From Opitutaceae bacterium (lineage in GTDB: Bacteria > Verrucomicrobiota > Verrucomicrobiia > Opitutales > Opitutaceae), in NCBI GenBank assembly GCA_027482185.1, contig JAIXWF010000024.1:1-43902 (forward strand): a stretch of 43,902 nt of DNA, read 5' to 3'. Position numbers and translations under genes: made by a program. Position 1 is the stretch's first letter. The number at the start of each line of letters is the position of its first letter. Below are positions 33,855-40,732 of the stretch, one piece after another. The notes beneath the pieces were generated by a model. That model saw nothing but the letters and a program-made list of their open reading frames with translations. It searched no databases and was not told the origin of the DNA.

Positions 33855-36212
33855 ATGCGCCGCCTGCTGTTTCTCCTAGGCTTCATCGCGCCGCTCGCCG
33901 CATCCGCGCAGTCGCTCGTTCTGGACGCCTTCGCCGCCGGCCAACCCGGAGGCACCGTCCGTCCCGGCACCTCGTGGGTCGGCCAGGTTTCCTCCGGCGA
34001 CGGCACCGTCACCGTCGGCGGCACTGCCCGCGACGACAACGGCTGGGGCGCCCGCGGCCTCGATCTCAACGTCTCCGCCTACTCCGTCCTCACCATCGTC
34101 GCCCGTCGCGACGCCGACAACGCCGCCCCCGCCCTCGTCCTCCAACTCGAAGACCGGAATCTCAACACCCACACCGTCACCTTGCCGACGTCGGCGTTCG
34201 CCGTCGGCGCCCTGACCACGGTGCAGGTGCCGCTCGGGGTCTGGGCGCCCGACTTCGACGCCGCGCACGTCGCCGGCTGGACCCTCGGCGGCGGCACGCC
34301 CGGCACCGTCGCCTTCCGGTTCACCTTCGATCAGCTCGCGCTTGGCAGCGGCCCGGCCGCACCCGCTCCGCCCGTCGTCACCGGCGCCTTCGGCCCCCGC
34401 ACCGCCGCCGCCGGCGAGAACGTTTCCTTCACGGTCGCCGCCGCGGGCGCCGGACCTTTCACGTATCAATGGTGGAAGGACGCCGCGCCCCTCGCCGGCA
34501 ATCCGACCGCCACTTCCGCCGAACTTCGGCTCGGCGCCGTCGTGCCCGTATCCGCCGGCCGCTACACCTGCGTCGTCACCGGTCCAGGCGGTTCCGTTGT
34601 GAGCGGCGCCTTCGTCCTCACCGTCGCCGCCCGCCCCGCAACCGTCACCCTCGGAAACCTCGCCGCCGTTTACTCCGGTGCCCCGCAACGCCCAACCGTC
34701 GCCACCGTCCCCGCCGGTCTGGCCGTCGTCCTCGATTTCGACGGCCGCAGCACCGCCCCGGTCCAACCCGGCACCTACCAGGTCGTCGCCACCGTATCCG
34801 ATTCCACGTACGCCGGCTCCGCGCGCGGCACGTTCACGGTCGCGCGCTCGCCGCAGCCGATCGCCTTCGCCGCCCTGCCGGCCGCACTCGTGGTCGGCAC
34901 GCCGTTCCCGCTCGCCGCCACCGCGGCCTCCGGCGGAACCGTCGAGTTCCGCATCCTCGCCGGCAACGCCGCCCTCGACGGCCACGTGGTCACCGTCCGC
35001 GACACCGGCCAGGTCGTCGTGCGCGCCGTGCAGGCCGGCGACGAAAACTTTCTCCCCGGCTCGGCCGACCTCGCGTTCACGGCCGCCAAGCGCACGCAGT
35101 CTATCGCGTTTCCCGCCCTGCCCGCCCTCGACACCGCCGCCGCACCGTTGCCGCTCACCGCCAGCGCTTCCTCCGGCCTGCCCGTCGTCTACTCCGTCGT
35201 CGTCGGACCCGCCGTGGTCGCCGACGGCACCCTGCGCGTCACCGGCCCCGGCACCGTCATCGTCCGCGCCGCCCAACCGGGCAACGACACCTTCAACGCC
35301 GCCCCCGAGGTCACGCGCACCGTCACCGTTTCACCCGCACCCGCTGCCGTGGCCGTACCGGCCCCCGATCCGGCGGTCCCGCCCGCCGTCGCGGCCAACG
35401 TCGAGCCCCGCCTCATCAATGTCTCGACGCGCGCGTCGGTCGGCGCCGGCGACCGCGTCGCCATCGCCGGTTTCAATATCGCCGGCGACCAGCCCAAATC
35501 CGTCCTGATCCGCGCCGTTGGGCCAACGCTCGGCCAATTCGGCGTCGCCGGATTCATCGCGGCCCCGAAACTCGAACTCTTCCGCGCCGGCGTCCGCACC
35601 GAGACCAACACCGGCTGGACCACCGGCGGCGCCGCCGCGGCCCTTGCCGCCGCCGGCCTGCGCGCGGGCGCGTTCGCCCTCGGCGCCGATGCCGCGGATT
35701 CCGCGCTCGTCACCACGCTCGCCCCCGGCAGCTACACCGCCGTGATCAGCTCCGGCGACGGCCGCACCGGGGTGGGCCTCGTCGAGGTCTACGACTTGTC
35801 CGCCCCCGCCGCCGGCCAGCGCATCGCCAACCTCTCCGTCCGCGCCGCGGTCGGCTCCGGCGACGAGACCCTCGTCGTCGGCGTCGTCGTCGAGGGCCCC
35901 GTGCCCAAACGCCTGCTCGTCCGCGCCGTCGGTCCCGGCCTCGCCGCCTTCGGCGTCGCCGACGCCCTCGCCCGCGTGCAACTCGCGCTCTTCTCCGGCC
36001 GCACCGAACTCGCCCGCAACACCGGGTGGTCCGCTTCCCCCGACGCCGCCGCCATCGCCGCGGGCGCAACGCAGGCGGGCGCGTTCGCGCTCGCCGCCGG
36101 CAGCGGCGATTCCGCCCTCGTCGTCGAATTGGCCCCCGGCGCCTACACGGCCCAGGTCGCCGGCCTCGGCGCCACCGGCGTCGCCCTCGTTGAAATTTAT
36201 GAACTGCGTTGA
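33855..36212 (+). CDS. Multi-domain exported protein with Ig-like and Opitutaceae-type C-terminal repeats
   Basis: 785 residues from ATG 33855, where the signal peptide begins (MRRLLFLLGFIAPLAASAQS); the frame is open further back through the heptad repeat. Domains in order: a jelly-roll-like N-terminal domain (about 20-165, with TVGGTARDDNGWG) that recurs in the next gene; an Ig-like domain (about 170-265, with FTYQWWKDA and GRYTCVV); an MBG-like domain; two beta repeats starting QPIAFAALP and QSIAFPALP; and two 130-residue C-terminal repeats built on VLIRAVGPTLGQFGVAG and LLVRAVGPGLAAFGVAD, each ending in GVxLVEVYDL / GVALVEIYEL. These C-terminal repeats are common in Opitutaceae exported proteins. 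Likely a surface or matrix adhesion protein. The next start lies inside its last codons. Confidence 0.85.
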   Translation: MRRLLFLLGFIAPLAASAQSLVLDAFAAGQPGGTVRPGTSWVGQVSSGDGTVTVGGTARDDNGWGARGLDLNVSAYSVLTIVARRDADNAAPALVLQLEDRNLNTHTVTLPTSAFAVGALTTVQVPLGVWAPDFDAAHVAGWTLGGGTPGTVAFRFTFDQLALGSGPAAPAPPVVTGAFGPRTAAAGENVSFTVAAAGAGPFTYQWWKDAAPLAGNPTATSAELRLGAVVPVSAGRYTCVVTGPGGSVVSGAFVLTVAARPATVTLGNLAAVYSGAPQRPTVATVPAGLAVVLDFDGRSTAPVQPGTYQVVATVSDSTYAGSARGTFTVARSPQPIAFAALPAALVVGTPFPLAATAASGGTVEFRILAGNAALDGHVVTVRDTGQVVVRAVQAGDENFLPGSADLAFTAAKRTQSIAFPALPALDTAAAPLPLTASASSGLPVVYSVVVGPAVVADGTLRVTGPGTVIVRAAQPGNDTFNAAPEVTRTVTVSPAPAAVAVPAPDPAVPPAVAANVEPRLINVSTRASVGAGDRVAIAGFNIAGDQPKSVLIRAVGPTLGQFGVAGFIAAPKLELFRAGVRTETNTGWTTGGAAAALAAAGLRAGAFALGADAADSALVTTLAPGSYTAVISSGDGRTGVGLVEVYDLSAPAAGQRIANLSVRAAVGSGDETLVVGVVVEGPVPKRLLVRAVGPGLAAFGVADALARVQLALFSGRTELARNTGWSASPDAAAIAAGATQAGAFALAAGSGDSALVVELAPGAYTAQVAGLGATGVALVEIYELR

Positions 36213-36843
36213 TCCTTCCTCCCTTCGTCCGTCCCGCCTCGCCGCGCTCGTTCCGGGCCTGCTGCTGGCCGCCGCCGTCCTGCTCGCCGCGCCCTCGCGC
36301 GCCGGCGCCCAGACCATCATCCTCGATTCCTTCAACACCGGCAGCGTCGTCGGCAGCGTGGACACCTCGACCACGTGGAATCTCAACACCACCCTCACCG
36401 GCACCGCCCTCACCGTCGGCGGCACCGCGCGCGACGACAACGGCTGGCGCGCCGTCGGCCAGTCCATCAACGCCACCGGCATGAACTTCGTCGCCGTCAC
36501 CGCGAAACTCGAGACCGGCCACGTCGCCAGCCAGTTCGTCATCGAGTTCGCCGACAGCAGCCTCAACACGAGCGTGTTCTCGGTCGCGACGTCGTCCTTC
36601 ACCGGCGGCGGTTTCACCACCGTCTACTTTCCCCTCACGTCGTGGGATGCCACCGACTTCGCGGATATCGTGCGTTGGAAAATCGGCGGCGGCGGCGTCG
36701 GCACCGATGCCTTCCGCATGAGCATCGACCACCTCGCGCTCACCGCCAGCGCCATTCCCGAACCTTCGACCTACGCCGCCCTCTTCGGCGCCGCCGTCCT
36801 CGGTTTCGCCTTCTGGCGCCGCCGCACCGCCCGCACCGCCTGA
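36199..36843 (+). CDS. PEP-CTERM sorted exported protein
   Basis: 214 residues from ATG 36199, overlapping the preceding gene by 14 bases; a TTG at 36190 is possible. After a signal peptide (PGLLLAAAVLLAAPSRAGAQ) one domain spans about 40-180 (IILDSFNTGSVVGSVD, TVGGTARDDNGWRAVG). The C-terminus carries a textbook PEP-CTERM signal: IPEPSTYAALFGAAVLGFAF followed by WRRR. Exosortase recognises this for surface sorting; no exosortase gene is in the window. Its single domain is clearly related to the N-terminal domain of the upstream 785-residue protein. Last gene of the secreted operon. Confidence 0.92.
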   Translation: MNCVDPSSLRPSRLAALVPGLLLAAAVLLAAPSRAGAQTIILDSFNTGSVVGSVDTSTTWNLNTTLTGTALTVGGTARDDNGWRAVGQSINATGMNFVAVTAKLETGHVASQFVIEFADSSLNTSVFSVATSSFTGGGFTTVYFPLTSWDATDFADIVRWKIGGGGVGTDAFRMSIDHLALTASAIPEPSTYAALFGAAVLGFAFWRRRTARTA

Positions 36844-36865
36844 AACGACCGCATCAGCTTCCGGT

Positions 36866-36900
36866 CTCTCAACTCTCAGCTCTCAACCCTCAACTCTCCC
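36866..36900. repeat. CTCTCAA heptad repeat (5 units) before the orphan regulator
   Basis: In-phase heptads CTCTCAA, CTCTCAG, CTCTCAA, CCCTCAA, CTCTCCC fill the gap between the PEP-CTERM stop and the GTG start at 36954. Preceded by CTTCCGGT. No opposite arm is present in the gap. Confidence 0.85.
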
Positions 36901-36953
36901 TGCCGGCACATTGCCTCGACCGCTGCGGCCCGCGCCGCCAATGATCCCGCTTC

Positions 36954-37691
36954 GTGCAAGCCCTGATCATCGACGATGAGCCGCCCGCCTGCGACGTGTT
37001 GCGGGCGCTCCTCGCCGATCATCCCCGCATCCGGATCGTCGGCGAGGCCGGCACCGTCGACGAGGCCCGCACGCGCCTCGCCGTCGGCGACTATGATCTC
37101 GTTTTCCTCGATGTCCGGATCCGCGGCGGCAACGGCTTCGACCTCGTCCCGCATGTCCGCCCCGGCGCCCGCATCATCTTCGTCACCGCCTACGACACGC
37201 ACGCGGTGCGCGCCTTCGCCGTCAACGCCCTCGACTACCTCCTCAAGCCCGTCGATCCCGCGCGTCTCGCCGAGGCGCTTTCCCGCCTCCCCGCCGCCTC
37301 CCCCGATCCCTCGGCGCCGCCCGCCGGCGGCTGGCAACTCGGCGACCGTCTCCTCCTGAAACTCGGCCCCGGCCGCGAACGTTTCGTCCGGCTCGGCGAC
37401 ATCCGGCTCATTGCCGCGCAGGAAAACTACACCGATGTCGTCGCCGGCCCCGCCGGCGACCGCTTCCTCGTGCGCAAGACGATGAAGGCATGGGAAGAAC
37501 TCCTGCCCGAGGGCGCCTTCGTCCGCGTCCACCGCCGCGTCATCGTCGCCGTCGCCCACGTGCGCGAACTCGTGCGGCTCACCGAATTCAGCTCCGAGCT
37601 GCACCTCGACGGCGTCGCCGCCCCCGTCCCCGTCAGCTACCGCTTCCTTGCCGCCCTCCGCGCCCGCCTGCCCTCCGCCGCCGGGGCGTGA
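36954..37691 (+). CDS. Orphan LytTR-family response regulator
   Basis: 245 residues from a GTG start; no ATG is available at this position and the N-terminus MQALIIDDEPPACDVLRALL aligns exactly with the regulator at 18905. Receiver: D7/D8, phospho-acceptor Asp53 (LVFLDV), Lys in LLKPVDP. LytTR domain about 135-240 with FVRVHRRVIVAVAHV. No histidine kinase is adjacent. The receiver is nearly residue-for-residue identical with that of the 18905 regulator, while the DNA-binding domain has diverged, so it may take phosphate from the same kinase (15789) and act on other promoters. It is followed after 45 bp by the CotH gene. Confidence 0.93.
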   Translation: MQALIIDDEPPACDVLRALLADHPRIRIVGEAGTVDEARTRLAVGDYDLVFLDVRIRGGNGFDLVPHVRPGARIIFVTAYDTHAVRAFAVNALDYLLKPVDPARLAEALSRLPAASPDPSAPPAGGWQLGDRLLLKLGPGRERFVRLGDIRLIAAQENYTDVVAGPAGDRFLVRKTMKAWEELLPEGAFVRVHRRVIVAVAHVRELVRLTEFSSELHLDGVAAPVPVSYRFLAALRARLPSAAGA

Positions 37692-37736
37692 CTCTTCCCG
37701 CGCCGCGGCGTCAATCCCGGCAACCCCTCCGCCACC

Positions 37737-39380
37737 GTGAACCACCTCGCTCTCCGCCGTTTTGTCAGCGCAGGCCTCGCCCTGCCGCTCTTCCTTTCCG
37801 CCCAACCCGCCGATTTTCCCCCGGGCTTCCCGCCCGGCGGCCCCGGCTTCGGCCCGCCCTCCCGCGAGGAATTGAAACTGCGCGCGCGCTTCGACCGCAA
37901 CGCCGACGGCCACCTCGACCGCGAGGAACGCGCCGCCGCCCGCGAGTACGTGCAGCAGGACGGCGTCCGCCCCGCGCGCCGCGGTCCGGGCGGCCCCGGC
38001 GGGCGCGGCGGTTTTCCCGGCGGCGGTCGCGGCCCCGGCGGCGGCGCCTCCGAACCTTCGTCCCCCGGCATTCCGCTCAAAGAAAGCGACGTCACCCTCT
38101 TCGACAAAGAGCCGCTCTACGCCCCGGGCGTTCTGCGCACGCTGTTCCTCACCTTTGAAAATGCGGATTGGGAAAAGGAGCTCGAGGCCTTCCGCGACAC
38201 CGACGTCGAGGTGCCCGCCGAAGTCCGCGTCGACGGCAAAGTCTACCGCGACGTCGGCGTCCACTTCCGCGGCCAATCCTCCTACATGATGGTCCGCGCT
38301 GGCTCGAAGCGTTCCCTCAACCTCTCCTTCGACGACCGCCACGAAAACCAAAACCTCCGCGGTTACCGCACCGTCAATCTGCTCAACGGCAACGGCGACC
38401 CGACGCTCCTCCGCGGCGCGCTCTACAGCCACATCGCGCAGCACTATCTGCCGACGCCGAAAATCAATTTCACCCGCGTCGTCATCAACGGCGAAAACTG
38501 GGGCGTCTTCGCCGCCGCCGAACAGTTCAACAAAGATTTCCTCAAGGAACGTTTCGGCAGCGCCAAGGGCGCGCGTTGGAAGGTCCCCGGTTCACCCGGC
38601 GGCCGCGGCGGTTTCGCCTACCTCGGCGACAACCCCGCCGACTACCGCAAGATCTACGAAATCAAATCCAAGGACGACCCCGCCGATTGGGCCAAATTCA
38701 TCCGCGTCTGCCGCCTGCTCGAAACCACGCCGCCGGACCAACTCGAGGCCGCCCTTGCGCCGATCTTCGATGTCGACGGCGCCCTCCGCTTCCTCGCCCT
38801 CGACAACGCCCTCGCCAACAGCGACGGCTTCTGGACCCGCACTTCCGACTACAGCATCGGCGAGGACGCCAAGGGCCGCCTCCACCTCGTCCCGCACGAC
38901 ATGAACGAAGCCTTCGACTTCGGCGGCGGTCCCGGCGGCGGCCGCGGCCGGCCCCCCGGCTTCGAAGGTCCGGGCGGCCCCGGCGACGCTCCCCGTTTCC
39001 CGCCCGGCGGCGGCCGTCCTCCCGGCGGTCCCGGCGGCCGTGGCGGCGGCGGCCCGAAACTCGATCCGCTTGCCGCGTTCAAAAATCCCAACGCCGCCCT
39101 CGCCGCCCAACTCCTCGCCGTCCCCGAACTCCGCGCCCGCTACCTGGGCTATGTCCGCGACATCGCCGAAAAATGGCTCGATTGGAAAACGATCGGCCCC
39201 GTCGCCCGCCAATGGCACGCCCTCATCGCCGCCGACATGGAGCGCGACACGCGCAAACTCGCGAGCTACGACGCCTTCGTCTCCGGCCTCGAATCCGGCG
39301 ACCGCAGCCTCAAAGCCTTCATGGACCAGCGCCGCGAATTCCTTCTCGCCTACAAGGACACCTCCGCCGCCGCCCGCTGA
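37737..39380 (+). CDS. CotH-kinase-family exported protein with EF-hand
   Basis: 547 residues from GTG 37737, which starts a signal peptide (MNHLALRRFVSAGLALPLFL). A Pro/Gly-rich segment follows, then an EF-hand loop DRNADGHLDREE, then the CotH domain (about 115-470): VRVDGKVYRDVGVHFRGQSS, KRSLNLSFDD, FTRVVINGENWGVFAAAEQF, and the metal-binding end VPHDMNEAF. CotH proteins are atypical secreted protein kinases known from Bacillus spore coats and fungi. A glycine/proline-rich insert of about 45 residues (around 405-450) follows the DMNEAF motif. Located just after the orphan LytTR regulator; substrates could be the exported proteins of the preceding operon, which is inference. Confidence 0.88.
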   Translation: MNHLALRRFVSAGLALPLFLSAQPADFPPGFPPGGPGFGPPSREELKLRARFDRNADGHLDREERAAAREYVQQDGVRPARRGPGGPGGRGGFPGGGRGPGGGASEPSSPGIPLKESDVTLFDKEPLYAPGVLRTLFLTFENADWEKELEAFRDTDVEVPAEVRVDGKVYRDVGVHFRGQSSYMMVRAGSKRSLNLSFDDRHENQNLRGYRTVNLLNGNGDPTLLRGALYSHIAQHYLPTPKINFTRVVINGENWGVFAAAEQFNKDFLKERFGSAKGARWKVPGSPGGRGGFAYLGDNPADYRKIYEIKSKDDPADWAKFIRVCRLLETTPPDQLEAALAPIFDVDGALRFLALDNALANSDGFWTRTSDYSIGEDAKGRLHLVPHDMNEAFDFGGGPGGGRGRPPGFEGPGGPGDAPRFPPGGGRPPGGPGGRGGGGPKLDPLAAFKNPNAALAAQLLAVPELRARYLGYVRDIAEKWLDWKTIGPVARQWHALIAADMERDTRKLASYDAFVSGLESGDRSLKAFMDQRREFLLAYKDTSAAAR

Positions 39381-39391
39381 GGCGGCGCGGA

Positions 39392-39529
39392 GTTGAGAGT
39401 TGAGAGCTGAGCGTTGAGAGCCGCTGGCAGCGCCTGCCGGGGAAATGTAGCCGCGAGCGTGAGCGAATGGTTCCGGCTGCTCGGCGGATCGAATCTCTCA
39501 ACTCTCAACCCTCGGCTCTCAACTCCCTC
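39392..39529. repeat. CTCTCAA-family heptads as inverted arms between CotH and kefF
   Basis: Left arm, 11 bp after the CotH stop: GTTGAGA, GTTGAGA, GCTGAGC, GTTGAGA (39392-39419). Right arm: CTCTCAA, CTCTCAA, CCCTCGG, CTCTCAA, CTCCCTC (39495-39529). The arms are reverse complements and could pair over about 28 bp. Between them is a 75-bp spacer with a CGGCGGATCG flank also found before the 33790 block. No gene in the gap. Confidence 0.88.
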
Positions 39530-39577
39530 CAACTCTTGCCACCCAACGCTTGCCGCGCCCGTGCGCGTCGCTAGCCG

Positions 39578-40117
39578 TTGCCGGTGCCCGCGGCCCGCGT
39601 CCTCGTCCTCTTCGCCCATCCCGCCCTCCAGAAATCGCGCGTCAACCGCCGGCTCGCCGCCGCGGCCGCCGCCGTCCCCGGCGTCACGCTCCACGATCTC
39701 TACGAGACGTATCCGGATTTCCACCTCGATGTCGCCCGCGAGCAGGCGCTGCTCGTCGCCCACGACGCCGTCGTCTTCCAGCATCCGTTCTATTGGTACA
39801 GCAGTCCCGCGCTCCTGAAGGAGTGGCAGGACCTGGTCCTCGAACCGGGCTTCGCCTACGGCCCCGGCGGCGACCGCCTCCGCGGCAAACGTTTCCTCTC
39901 CGCCATCACCACCGGCGGCGGCGCGGCCGCCTACACCCACGGCGGCCACAACCGTTTCACGATCGGTGAGCTCCTGGCGCCCTTCGAACAAACCGCCCAC
40001 CTCTGCGGCATGGTCTGGCAGGAACCTTTTGTCGTCCACGGCGCCACCCGCCTCGAGGACGAAACCGAACTCTCCCGCCACGCCGCCGCCTACGCCGCCC
40101 GCCTCGCCGCCCTCTGA
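39578..40117 (+). CDS. kefF: KefF-type NAD(P)H:quinone oxidoreductase
   Basis: 179 residues from TTG 39578; GTG 39584 is an equally good start (MPAARVLVLFAHP). Flavodoxin-like fold: RVLVLFAHPALQKSRVN at the N-terminus, FQHPFYWYSSPALLKEWQD, and SAITTGGGAAAYTHGG with FTIGELLAPFEQTAHLCGM, all hallmarks of the KefF/MdaB family that binds FMN or FAD. KefF is the cytosolic activating partner of the KefC/KefB potassium efflux antiporter, which protects cells from electrophiles. The antiporter gene is the next one downstream, but unusually separated by about 615 bp of repeats. Confidence 0.9.
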   Translation: MPVPAARVLVLFAHPALQKSRVNRRLAAAAAAVPGVTLHDLYETYPDFHLDVAREQALLVAHDAVVFQHPFYWYSSPALLKEWQDLVLEPGFAYGPGGDRLRGKRFLSAITTGGGAAAYTHGGHNRFTIGELLAPFEQTAHLCGMVWQEPFVVHGATRLEDETELSRHAAAYAARLAAL

Positions 40118-40130
40118 TTTCCCCCAGCCG

Positions 40131-40640
40131 AGGACAGGACGTACAGGACCCAAACCGCCGATTCCACAGGACCAATCCCCTCCGCCCCATTCCTGATTCC
40201 CTCAATTCAGTGCCTATCAGCGTCCATCAGTGGTTCCTCCCCTCGAATTGATCGACTCCCCTCCGTCCCGTTCATCCCGCTCCTTCATCCCGTCCCTCCT
40301 GTCCTCCCAACAAACCGCCCAAACCAAGGACAGGATCTACAGGACCCCCAAACCACCGATTCCACAGGATCCATTCCTCCGTCTCCCAATTCCTGATTCC
40401 AAAGATTCAACGCCCATCAGCGGCCATCAGTGTTTTCTCTCCGAGATCCCTTCCCGTTCATCCCTCTCCTTCATCCTGTCCTTCCTGTCCTTCCTCACAA
40501 ACCACCCGATCCCAGGACAGGATTCATAGGCCTCCTCCCACCGACCACCAATCCCACAGGATCAATTCCTCTCCTCCCATTCCTGATTCCCCAAATTCAG
40601 TGCCCATCAGTGTCCCTCAGTGGTTCCCTTCCCCCGTCTT
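40131..40640. repeat. About 190-bp tandem repeat, 2.6 copies, between kefF and kefC
   Basis: Three copies begin with AGGACAGG at 40131, 40326 and 40514 (periods 195 and 188). Each unit has the order: GGACAGGA-x-x-TACAGGA, ACCGATTCCACAGGA, ATTCCTGATTCC, then CAGTG-CCCATCAGTG-type words ending CAGTGGTTCC. In copies 1 and 2 there follows TTCATCC-x(8)-TTCATCCTGTCC-TTCCTGTCC, the reverse complement of the unit's beginning. So every full unit has pairable ends. Copy 3 is truncated after the CAGTGGTTCC word. There is no protein-coding character; small open frames across it ignore the period. Confidence 0.88.
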
Positions 40641-40652
40641 GACCTGAACGCC

Positions 40653-40713
40653 CCCAACGCCCGAACCCCAAACTCCAAACCCCGAACTCCAAACCCAAAA
40701 CTCCGAACTCCAC
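40653..40713. repeat. CCRAACY heptad repeat just before kefC
   Basis: From 40661 the heptads are in strict phase: CCGAACC, CCAAACT, CCAAACC, CCGAACT, CCAAACC, CAAAACT, CCGAACT; a looser CCCAACG unit precedes them. The block ends about 20 bp before the ATG at 40733. The plus strand is free of G in long stretches, giving an unstructured leader. No reverse arm was found. Confidence 0.88.
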
Positions 40714-40732
40714 CCCCCCCTCGTTCCGCCCG

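Noticed and set aside
40131-40640. CRISPR-like array
   Set aside because: Period of about 190 bp, repeats degenerate, no unique spacers of constant length, no cas genes.
40230-40642. Small open frames in the kefF-kefC gap
   Set aside because: They run across the DNA repeat without following its period and show no protein character.
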